In this document: one piece after another, positions 56,141-64,000 of the stretch
How the letters are laid out: each line of letters opens with the position of its first letter
How positions within the stretch are numbered: position 1 is the stretch's first letter
DNA from: Topomyia yanbarensis
Lineage: Eukaryota > Arthropoda > Insecta > Diptera > Culicidae
Assembly: GCF_030247195.1 (NCBI RefSeq)
Contig: NC_080672.1
Location: 349,058,413 to 349,122,412 of the forward strand
DNA length: 64,000 nt
Direction: 5' to 3'
Translations under genes and position numbers: made by a program
Notes under the pieces: generated by a model
The model's input: the letters and a program-made list of their open reading frames with translations, nothing else
What the model was told of the DNA's origin: nothing
The model's database searches: none

Positions 56141-57376
56141 TCTCCGACCGGTTGTTTGTCAGCTGAGCTGCTATCGATTTTTCGTGGAAAATAGTGGCGC
56201 GATCGATTTCCAAATCGAAATTTGTTGCCATTCGCTTATGTCAGTTATAGTGCACTGTTTTCGGATCGTATATTTTACATCGCTGGTGATATTATAGCTG
56301 ATTTTTCGCCCGATTAAACGAACTATCCGTTTTTTCTATCATTCGGTACTAACGCTTCTATACAGTCGAAAACAATATAACGTTACTTTTCATCATACCA
56401 GCTGTATTGAGCAAGAGAAAGTCGTGCTGATTGAAGATGGTTTGCTACGAATGTGCGTTGCCTATCATGCCCAGAGAGGTTGATCCATTTCTTGTGATGG
56501 ATTTTATCATGATAATTATCATGCAGGCTGTGCTAAACTAATTACTGCAGAAGTCACCTTCTGCAACAGGTACAAGAATATCTGGTGGATATGTACCCCG
56601 TGTACGACGATCATGGACGGTGTTCGCAAGATTCAGGCTTTTCAAGATAAACGCAAGGCGATCGCCGATGCTGCGTCATTTACCCTTGCTCTTGCGACTA
56701 TTGTTGCTGTCGATGTGAATACTGAGACAGACAAATAACAACTACCTACTGATATAATCAAAGATGTGTCGAACATGAAACACGAGATCGATGCAATTCG
56801 TGAATCAATTACCGAAATGGCTGGTTCGCGTTTTTCTTTCATGGAAACAGATTCACCTCTAGCTCAATCAATCCCGCAAATGTCGTCCACTCGATTGAAA
56901 CAAGGGTGTAGGGTCACTGATTCTTTGGAGTCAAGTAATTCTACAAATCTTTGCCGGATATTATTTACGCGTGTCAGGAACACAGTGAGTGAGAAAGAAA
57001 TTTCTACCTTGATCGCAGAATCACTCGGAACTAATGCTGCATTTATGAAGAAGCTCGTACCTGAATGGAAGGACGAGGCATTAATGCCGTTCATTTCATT
57101 CAAAGTAGGAATTGACGTGAGGCAAAGAAAAACGGCACTATCTCCATCAACATTGCCATTAGGACTCTTTTTCCGACAATTTCGCTAAAAGTTTGACATT
57201 TGGGAGCCCCCACAGTTCTGAATTTGTAATTAAATTTTGTTTAGAACACTGTATTGTTACCTTTGCATGTTGCTCGACTGTCTGTTTTGTTATATGTTGT
57301 TTAATTTTAAGTAACAGTATGTATGGCAGCATTAGCCAAAGACGAAGAAATAAATAAATAAAATGAAATAAAAAAT
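56140..57376 (+). mobile_element. ORF1-only LINE (CR1-like, PHD-finger ORF1)
   Basis: A possible 5'UTR (about 56140-56436) precedes a PHD-type ORF1 (56437-57188). A ~180-bp 3'UTR follows with a tail of AAATAAATAAATAAAATG. No endonuclease or RT coding lies between ORF1 and the tail. The ORF1 ends in the family-typical way (LPLGLFFRQFR, cf. WPxGxxxRxF), so ORF2 was lost rather than ORF1 truncated. It is a third ORF1-only element, from a different clade than those at 12520 and 53650. Confidence 0.65.
56437..57188 (+). pseudogene. CR1-like ORF1 with PHD-type zinc finger
   Basis: Start ATG 56437 gives MVCYECALPIMPREVDPF. A frameshift near 56495 leads into CDGFYHDNYHAGCAKL, then WWICTPC. Together these form a PHD-finger ligand pattern (CYEC, CDG, H..GC, C..C), known in ORF1 of CR1-like LINEs. 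A TAA at 56736 interrupts the frame, which then continues from about 56766 as a coiled-coil-like region (NMKHEIDAIRESITEMAG) and a C-terminal domain (NLCRILFTRVRNTVSEKEIS, KLVPEWKDEALMPFISFKVG) to the stop at 57186. Two lesions make it inactive. In CR1 elements the PHD finger is thought to contact chromatin or RNA. Confidence 0.7.
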
Positions 57377-57409
57377 ATTTTAATATGTATTACATAATTT
57401 AAACATCTT

Positions 57410-57910
57410 GGTGTTGCCAGTTTATATGGGATTTTGTTGTGTGACCACACTCTTTAACCCGTAGCTCCGGAACCGGAAGTCGGATCAACTAAAAATAGCA
57501 GCTTATGGGAGCGTTATACCTTTCATTTGAAACCAAGGGGTCGCTTAGCACAAATCGAATTGTGCTCACAAACAAAGAGCGTGGTAGCTTGTGCCGCAGT
57601 TTGCCAAGATGTGCCATAGTGTTCAGTAAAACAAAAGCAATGGTTGCTATGCTTATTTAACTACACTTTGTTGGCAGTTTTTGAGTTGTCAGGAGTGTGC
57701 CTCAGTGTGCCACACATTGTGGTAACGAGTAAAATGATCGTATATTACTGTGAATCGTAATCTTATATCGTGTTATCGTAAGTGATACAGTGTGTATGGC
57801 ACATTGTTCTAAGCTACTTACCCCTTGTTTGAAACTAAGTTTGTGAAAATCGGTTAAGCCATCTTTGAGAAAATTGTGTGAGTTTAAATCACACACACAT
57901 ACACACAGTC
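57410..57910 (+). repeat. Satellite-family fragment with nested ~290-bp insertion
   Basis: Outer parts (CCGGAACCGGAAGTCGGATC, GTTATACCTTTCATTTGAAA, then GTTTGTGAAAATCGGTTAAG and a CA-run) form one monomer of the satellite-like repeat. It is broken at about 57537 by an insertion that ends at about 57828. Confidence 0.7.
57537..57828. mobile_element. Small MITE (hAT-like?) nested in satellite repeat
   Basis: Begins GGGGTCGCTTAGCACAA and ends, inverted, TTGTTCTAAGCTACTTACCCC-like sequence with imperfect TIRs. The surrounding words TTTGAAACCAA and TTTGAAACTAA are an approximate target duplication. The empty site is known from other repeat copies (TTTGAGACTAAGTTTGTG), so the insertion itself is sure but the superfamily is not. 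Confidence 0.6.
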
Positions 57911-57942
57911 GGGGGACAATCCATTTCATCGATGCGTGCGCT

Positions 57943-58003
57943 GAAGCATATGGGGTGATGGTCGACGATCGGTTAAATTACAACAGCCATATCGACTATA
58001 TAT
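57943..58003 (+). pseudogene. R1-clade reverse transcriptase C-terminal snippet
   Basis: Encodes YGVMVDDRLNYNSHIDYI, which has the pattern of the LGVMIDDRLNFNSHVDYA block after RT motif C in R1-clade LINEs. It is cut off at 58003 by the 770-bp MITE, and no continuation is seen after it. Confidence 0.55.
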
Positions 58004-58745
58004 CGTCGCTGTTGTGCTATCTAATGACAAACGCCATTTTAAGGTAAACTGAGTTAGATATGCCACATCACTTGTCGAAAAAAATCTCTACGTTTTCAGA
58101 GTTTTTGCATTCTACTTGGTTCATGAGATATAGCGAAAAACGAGCTGAGATTTTTTTTTTATTTTTTGGTTCAAATGACTTTGTCTGGTGATTGGCTCAA
58201 GTTATCTTTATGTATAAGATGTTTTTATGTGTAAAACTATCTGTGGAACACAAAGGTATGATCATTTTCAAAATAAAAATACACGAATTGTGAAAAAATG
58301 CAGTTTAAGTTTTAAATTGGAAATATAGCATATTTGGTATCACTGTTACCAAAAATTACTATTTTTTCTAGATTCCCTGACTCATTTTCTTCAAAATGCA
58401 TCTTACCGATTGTTTATAGACCAAATGAAGCCACAGATATGACTAAAAGGGCATAATTGAAGATTTTTTTTCTATGGAAAATTTTCCATGCACGATATGT
58501 CATACAAATCCTATGACACGTGTGAGTGCTACTTTTGTTAACATTTATAGTAAAAACTCGCAACATAGTCAACCGATCTTCGTTGTATTTGAGAGATTAA
58601 TACAGAACAGATAGAAGCATCAATTGTCTTCTTTGAATTGTTTATACTATTTATAAGTTTCAAAATATTCGATCTCAAACTTTAAAAATCGTTTTTCTCG
58701 AAATTTGCAAAATGGCGCTTGTCATAAGATAGCACAACAGCGACG
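58004..58745 (+). mobile_element. 770-bp MITE family, 742-bp copy
   Basis: Starts CGTCGCTGTTGTGCTATCTA and ends AGATAGCACAACAGCGACG, with ATAT on both flanks. It has small internal deletions compared with 54960-55729. Confidence 0.82.
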
Positions 58746-58769
58746 ATATGTGTTTCAGGTCAAACTATC

Positions 58770-59148
58770 TGTTGCGGCGCAACGTTGTTACTGTACGCTC
58801 CCTTACCGTGCGACTACAATTCCTCTTTAACCTATCTCAGCTTGGCTAATGTAAGTGTAGAAGTGAGAAAGTTATTAGATATAATGTAAATGATTCTCAG
58901 AATAAAATAATTATTCAGTCCAAGACAGACCACCGCCACGGGCGGTTGGTCCGGCAACCCCGTATTTTTTTTCTTTCTTACCCAGAAATCGACCTTACAC
59001 CCATATCTGGATGTGACCAGTAAATTCGCAGCGTACTTACGTATTTTTCGTCGATCTGTGCGCTTAAAATGTGGAATACACATCTGGTGTTCCCTCTCCC
59101 GACTATCGTACAAAAACACAACGTAGGAACTAATCGCTAGCGCGATCA
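58770..59148 (+). repeat. 5' LTR
   Basis: 379 bp, TG...CA. Contains ACTGTACGCTCCCTTACCG near its start and AATAAAATAATTATTCAGTC (polyadenylation-like). It lacks about 20 bp present in the 3' LTR (AGCTACAGCCAGCAGAC). Confidence 0.9.
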
Positions 59149-59355
59149 TAATGGTGCCGTGATCAGGATCAGCAGATACCGGAAACTATAGTGTACACCA
59201 GAAGCTGCACGATCGAGAGAAACCGCAAGGATACACATTCGTCAACCAGAATATAAAGCCAACGCCAAAGCCATTGTTCAGCACACATCGTCCAAGTTTG
59301 CCGAAATGTCCCCGCCATTTTGAAAAATGTACTTCAATAGCAGAAGCCTAGTCCT

Positions 59356-59545
59356 TCATTGTTTGGAGCCGAGTCCTCCATCCACGGGAGCTTAGTCCTC
59401 AACCTATCGGAGCCGAGTGCTCCACCTACCGGAGCCGAGTCCTCCACCAACCGGAGCCGAGTCCTCCATCAACCGGAGTATAGTCCTCCATTGTTCGAAG
59501 CCCAGTCCTTCATCTGTCGAAGCCAGTCCTTCACCCTTCAGAACC
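59356..59545 (+). repeat. ~24-bp minisatellite inside the LTR element
   Basis: Six to seven tandem variants of GGAGCCGAGTCCTCCAtC plus a short linker, decaying towards the right end into GAAGCCCAGTCCTTCATC-type units. It forms most of the leader part of the internal region and makes a 180-residue open frame (59359-59901) that shows no gag features. Confidence 0.8.
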
Positions 59546-60140
59546 TAGTCTTCCAATCACGACTCATCTACCAACTTTACCGTGCTGAGAACGCAGGCCT
59601 TGGACTCGCAGCAGTCAGGCTTGGGTTAGCTCGTGCGTATCAGCGAGCAACCACCTTTTTCGGGATCGTCTCCCAGCGACATAATCTGTACAAACCTTTC
59701 GAATTGACTCCTGATTTAGTTTCATTCACCTTATACAAATGGAGTAGAAACACAAAAATGTTTCGCAAGGCACTTACCATCAATCAACATGCAGAGATTA
59801 AGCTACAAAAACATCCAACAGTAACAACATCGAGCAATTCTTTGGTCATGTTGTTCCATTTATCTGAAAATCAAAGTGCAACTGCAAATTATAATGGATA
59901 AAATTATCACCAGCAAAGATAATCCAGCCAGTCCATCGATAAGCTACAGAAACGTAAACATTAACGACATCAGTGAATCAAACCTTCACAGCAGCGAGCA
60001 GTAGTAAAATCATATACGGCGTGTGACGTCCGCGACATCCGTCACAGAAGCACCGAAAATTTTGCCCTCGACCACAACAAGGAATTGTTTGTAGAAGAGC
60101 GACAAGTTTATATAAAATCGTTGGTTTTGGTGGGGGAGTA

Positions 60141-60538
60141 TGTTGCGGCGCAACGTTGTTACTGTACGCTCCCTTACCGTGCGACTACAATTCCTCTTTA
60201 ACCTATCTCAGCTTGGCAGCTACAGCCAGCAGACAGCTAATGTAAGTGTAGAAGTGAGAAAGTTATTAGATATAATGTAAATGATTCTCAGAATAAAATA
60301 ATTATTCAGTCCAAGACAGACCACCGCCACGGGCGGTTGGTCCGCCAACCCCGTATTTTTTTCTTTCTTACCTAGAAATCGACCTTACACCCATATCTGG
60401 AAGTGACCAGTAAATTCGCCGCGTACTTACGTATTTTTCGTCGATCTGTGCGCTTAAAATGTGGAATACACATCTGGTGTTCCCTCTCCCGACTATCGTA
60501 CAAAAACACAACGTAGGAACTAATCGCTGGCGCGATCA
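60141..60538 (+). repeat. 3' LTR
   Basis: 398 bp, TG...CA, preceded by the purine tract TGGGGGAGTA. Matches the 5' LTR except for about five substitutions and the extra ~20 bp. Confidence 0.9.
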
Positions 60539-61012
60539 CTATCTTTTAAATATCTGTGATGGTAGAAACAAACAACAAACGATCTGTGCAAATATTTTAG
60601 CTAATCAGGAAATTATTGACAATCTATAAATCTAAAACACCCACACTGTGCTCGCTCCACACGTGTAATCATGATCGTGTCTTGTGCACAATGACTTCTA
60701 AAGCGTTTCTGATGATGATGATGCAAATGCTCATCACATCGTTTAGTGTACCTCAGACATCAATCTGAGAGGCTCTGGACTGATGGAGTGCATTAGTAGT
60801 ACAAATCTACACATTCTGAATAAAGGAAACCGACCAACTTTTGCGAGGTCTGGGAGAGGGGAGGTGTTAGACATAACGCTTTGCTGAAAGAGTTTCGCAT
60901 GAGCTGGGAAATTGACTGGTTCCAAATGAAGCTGAACCGTCTCTTTCCGATCACAAATATATATTTTTCGATCATCTTGATGTCACCCCAAATGTGGTAG
61001 CATATCGTAATC

Positions 61013-61259
61013 CAGGGGCGGATCCAGAAAAAATTTCGGAGGGGGTCCGAAATTTTGATTTTAAATTGTTCATTGCACAATACGTAATTCGTAATAACCT
61101 CATTTAAATAAAAAACAGTTTTGGTGGTCGAATCCGGTTTAGAATGATGTTGAGTTTAGAACGAATTTAAAATAGAAACTATTTCAAAATTTCTCAACAA
61201 GTTAAAAAATTTCGAGGGAGGTCTGGACCCCCCGGGATCCTCCCCTGGATACGCCACTG
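61013..61259. mobile_element. 247-bp hAT MITE
   Basis: Starts CAGGGGCGGATCCAG and ends CTGGATACGCCACTG, inverted repeats with two differences in 15. An exact 8-bp target duplication TCGTAATC lies at 61005-61012 and 61260-61267. It interrupts the LOA ORF between AYRN and PKY codons. Confidence 0.93.
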
Positions 61260-61274
61260 TCGTAATCCTAAATA

Positions 61275-61723
61275 TGAGCGACCGAAAATAAAAATCGCAA
61301 GGATAGAACATGCTTCGCAAAACCCGTTTCAAACATATTAGAATATAAAAATCGGAAATAAACTTCAAGCATAAAAATCGGACAGAAATTCAGCATAAAA
61401 ATCGCTTAAAAAGTTCTCACCCGTAAAACTCGGCAAGGATGAACCTCTAGTATAAAAATCGTTTAAAAATAAATAAATCGCTCGTAGGAGCATCCGTATA
61501 TCTTGATGTTCAAGATTAAAAGTCGGCTAACAAAAACTACTTTGTAAGAATCGGATAAATTTTCTTCCGGTTTTTTACTGAAGATTTTTTATGCGACTCC
61601 TGCAAACGAATTTCCCAATCCGATTTTTATGCCTGAAGTTTATATCCGGTTTTTATATTCTAATATATTTGAAACGGGTTTAACGAAGCATGTCCTTGCG
61701 ACTGTTATTTTCGGTCGCTCATA
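61275..61723. mobile_element. ~445-bp foldback MITE
   Basis: The left arm (starting GAGCGACCGAAAATAAAAAT) and right arm (ending GTTATTTTCGGTCGCTC) are inverted over ~110 bp, including AACCCGTTTCAAACATATTA and its inverse. ATAT flanks both ends. The interior is rich in ATAAAAATCGG-type motifs in repeated form. Removing it and the hAT MITE restores the LOA frame. Confidence 0.85.
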
Positions 61724-61988
61724 TATAAACTTCTTTTTGGAAAACTTGGTGACTGAACTTCATGGATATTTTCCAACAGTTAGTCAACTAGACGACCTGG
61801 ATGACGTCGTGGACAAGCTTCTTTATAGTAACACCATTCGAAGAAACTTGATCATTTCGGACTGTTAACGCGACTAGGGGGCTGGGTGGAGAGCGGTGCT
61901 TGAAAGTATTAAAGAGGATATCCCAACAAACAACGAAAACTGAACTAACCTTTGATCCAAGAGAATAAGCTGAACGATAACTGTTTTA

Positions 61989-62104
61989 CCTTCCGGCAGA
62001 CGCGCTAGTGCACTGAGTGCACACTGATTTGAAAATCTAGCGAAATCGTCTTAGGGCACTAGCGGCTGCTCGTTCAGTGGGCCATAAGCGGGACTTCCGG
62101 AGGG
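61989..62104. mobile_element. 116-bp piggyBac-like MITE
   Basis: Read inward, the ends are CCTTCCGGCAG and CCCTCCGGAAG, flanked by TTTA (61985-61988) and TTAA (62105-62108). TTAA targets with CCC-type ends fit piggyBac. The interior has TAGTGCACTGAGTGCAC and a GCACTAGCGG partial palindrome. Confidence 0.6.
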
Positions 62105-62270
62105 TTAAGCTATTATCCAGCTAAATTGTTTGTTGAGATGAGTAGATCTTGGTAATGGTGTCGACGTGATCACTCCAAGGTTTTCAGGTCAGCTCGTAGT
62201 ACATATAAGAAATGTCTTAGGTCTGCAGAGCGAGCTGGCTGGCAAAATCTATGCACTAATATCTCTAGTC

Positions 62271-62634
62271 CAGGCACTGCATGTTGCACTCATATGAGTA
62301 AATGAGTCCGGATAATTTGCCAGTTTGCAAATAAAAAATCAAATTTTCACATGAAAAGTTATTAGCACTCACTCATCTTCTCCGGAATAAAAACGTGTTA
62401 TTTCTCAGGATAATTAAATCCTCCGAACGATGAGAGAATGGGGGTATCGTGGTATCCCCTTTGTGCTCGCTGCCTTGCTGGCGCTCATCAAAAACAGAAT
62501 CTATCCTACTTCGTTGTCGGAGTGGAGATAATCAGTTAAATTTCATCGGAAAAATCATTCTCATGCATTTGTAGAGACGAGAAATTGTGCGACTCACTCC
62601 TTCTCATGTGAATGAATGAGAATTACAACACCTA
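62271..62634. mobile_element. 364-bp hAT-like MITE
   Basis: Begins CAGGCACTG and ends CAACACCTA (inverse TAGGTGTTG), both fitting YARNG. An exact 8-bp duplication CTCTAGTC lies at 62263-62270 and 62635-62642. Removal joins the LOA codons as ISSLNEASRLNK in frame. Confidence 0.88.
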
Positions 62635-62869
62635 CTCTAGTCTGAACGAGGCTAGCAGATTAAATAAAATTCTTTTAAAATCGAAATAGTTTCAAATGCA
62701 CTCCTTAAAAATGTAGTTTATATAAAGGACAAAAAAGAAGTTCTTGATTGTCTCTTGGGCGCACACTTTCCAGGTTGTATCGATCCGAAGCTAGACAATG
62801 TTTACACATCTCATTTTGGTGATTCGAACTCGTAGGCGTTAGCAAGTACCTTGGTTACCACTGAATAGG

Positions 62870-63720
62870 TCAATTGGGCAGTTGACAGCTTTGCTCCATA
62901 CAAATAGCCCGGAAAAGATAGAATCTTTCCCAATCTGCTACAAAAGAAGTTTGATATTCTCAAATTTTTCTTGAAAAAGATTATGTTTTGCTACCGGGTA
63001 TATCCCAAAAGCATGGCGAGAAATAATTCTTAGATTTATTCGCAAAGGGGGCGCTCATGCTATAAAGAATCCAAGAGTTTTAGGCCTATCGGCTTGAGTT
63101 CTTTGCTTCTAGAAGCTTTGGAACGGATATCAGAAACGTTAGTTTAGATGAATATCTACTGCACAAAATACAACATGCATAGGTGTGTGGGAATTGCACG
63201 ACCCCTCTGATTACGATGTTTTTTGCAACATTGAAAAGTGCTTCTCATTCAAACAATCTCGCTTGGGTGTATTCCTAGATTTTGATGATGCTTTTGACAA
63301 TGTGTTCTTCCAGTCTATTCTGGAAGCGTGGCGTGGTCATGGAGTATCTGCATGCATTCCGGGTTGGATAAACGCAATGCTTAGTAACCGCATCCTTTGC
63401 TCGTCACTGAGACAGGCAAAGATAAGCAAATTGAGTATTTGCGGCTGTCCTCAGGGTAGCGTTCTGCCACCTTTGCTGTGGAACCTAATTGCGACGGCTA
63501 CAGGTTTGCTGATGATTACCAAATACTAATTATTGGATTTTGCTTCGGAACAATCTTTGACCTAATGCAATTAGAAAAGAGCAAAATTTCACTAGTTCTT
63601 TTCTCGAAGAAGCTAATAACAACCAGGGTTCGTCCCTTGCAATTCTTTGATTCTGAGTTACTGTGTGTAGATAAAGTTAAACACGTTGGAGTTATATTAG
63701 ATTCCAAACTCAATTAGTCT
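62870..63720 (+). pseudogene. LOA-clade reverse transcriptase relic
   Basis: Early RT motifs are legible with shifts (INSFAPYK-like, FRPIGLSSLLLEALER). Motif A follows: LGVFLDFDDAFDNVFFQSI, with the catalytic Asp, at about 63265-63320. Motif B is ICGCPQGSVLPPLLWNLI (63435-63490). A deletion and +1 shift then bring in motif C, DGYRFADDYQILIIGF, with both Asp residues intact. The thumb segment is VKHVGVILDSKLN and ends with TAG at 63715, after which VKKACMAFGRCRR follows in frame. RNase H and 3' end are not visible within the window. It is inactive because of the shift and stops. Confidence 0.8.
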
Positions 63721-64000
63721 GCTCACATTGAGTTCAGAGTCAAGAAAGCGTGCATGGCCTTCGGGCGGTGCAGACGAACTTTTGGAAATTCCTGGGATTC
63801 AAACCTAAACTCCAATAGATAGTTACATATACGTCCAATACTGTCATATGGATGCCTTGTATGGTAGCAGAAAGGAGAGCTGTTCTTGAGGCCCTTCTAA
63901 ACATCAAACCAATACACAATAGAAACCATGTTGATGTTGCTACCAGTCACGACTGTGGTCAGTAATGCTTAAATGAGGTGAAAATATTCTTGATCGCATG

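Larger units (their letters stand above)
58770..60538 (+). mobile_element. Non-autonomous LTR retrotransposon (Bel/Pao-like?)
   Basis: Two LTRs (58770-59148 and 60141-60538) begin TGTTGCGGCGCAACG and end GCGATCA. They differ at about five bases plus a ~20-bp segment missing from the left LTR. A perfect 5-bp target duplication CTATC flanks the element (58765-58769 and 60539-60543). A primer-binding-like TGGTGCCGTGATCAGGATC starts three bases after the left LTR, and a purine tract (TGGGGGAGTA) precedes the right one. The ~990-bp interior encodes no gag or pol. The PBS type and LTR start resemble Bel/Pao elements, but this is tentative. Near-identical LTRs indicate a young insertion. Confidence 0.9.
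60740..63800 (+). mobile_element. LOA-clade LINE with four nested insertions
   Basis: From 60740 the frame reads INLRGSGLMECISSTNLHIL and PTFARSGRGEVLDITL, with SLSDHKYIFFDH (endonuclease with SDH intact). The linker is resumed at 61720-61865, 62200-62270 (RSTYKKCLRSAERAGWQNLC) and 62643 onward (LNEASRLNKILLKS). RT begins at about 62870 and carries on past 63720. The element is cut by insertions at 61013-61259, 61277-61721, 61989-62104 and 62271-62634. Several stops and shifts remain, so it is inactive. A sister endonuclease fragment is at 39700. The element continues to, or past, the window end. Confidence 0.8.

Noticed and set aside
59359..59901. 180-residue frame as gag of the LTR element
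   Set aside because: Its first half is the minisatellite and there are no capsid or zinc-knuckle features.
1..64000. CRISPR array, operon or prophage
   Set aside because: Spacing, base composition, introns and transposon types are those of an insect nuclear genome; no regular short repeats with unique spacers occur.

Overview
This is a gene-poor, repeat-dense eukaryotic window, almost certainly from a culicine mosquito (Aedes-like). That reading rests on a tRNA-derived SINE with the Aedes-type head, LOA-, R1-, RTE- (JAM1-like), I- and CR1-type LINE relics, Bel/Pao-like LTRs, and many MITEs with mosquito-style termini. I see no operons, rRNA, functional tRNA genes or CRISPR arrays. No complete host gene is visible.

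Possible host-gene pieces are few: a signal-peptide-coding first exon on the minus strand (38165-38310), a short first coding exon with a strong splice donor on the plus strand (52088-52124), promoter or 5'UTR-like GC-richer patches (16.6-17.1, 29.8-30.2, 37.3-38.5 and 51.7-52.1 kb), and a candidate recursive splice site at 27719/27720. The window is therefore plausibly long introns plus intergenic DNA.

Layout. 0-9.4 kb: hAT-like element (1909-2884), two copies of a 770-bp MITE family, a 2.55-kb element with ~530-bp inverted arms and a transposase relic (4872-7426), then decayed copies of a satellite-like repeat with a SINE in one. 9.4-13.8 kb: R1-clade LINE relic, a SINE with an internal 213-bp duplication, and an ORF1-only LINE. 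17.9-22.2 kb: SINE, mariner relic, and a 2 x 1.2-kb higher-order repeat. 23.3-24.9 kb: a GC-richer tandem region with an acidic ORF. 25.1-32.4 kb: two long-armed foldback elements, MITEs, a SINE with a perfect 24-bp target-site duplication, and an RTE tail. 32.4-36.9 kb: R1 5'UTR repeats, an I-clade LINE and a 290-bp hexanucleotide array. 39.7-41.1 kb: LOA and RTE fragments back to back. 43.1-48.9 kb: a Transib-like foldback element abutting a hAT-like foldback element, then a piggyBac-like MITE. 53.6-57.4 kb: two more ORF1-only LINEs around another 770-bp MITE. 58-64 kb: a non-autonomous LTR element (58770-60538) and a LOA LINE hit by four separate insertions.

The most interesting content is transposon biology. 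Three ORF1-only LINE derivatives occur in 64 kb, two of them sharing the same 3' tail with a conserved hairpin. A long-armed element has RSS-like CACGGTG ends and a GC-rich 5-bp target duplication, as Transib elements have. Several insertions can be dated relative to each other because the empty site can be read from the interrupted host element. All alignments were done by eye; clade names are family-level judgements, not search results.
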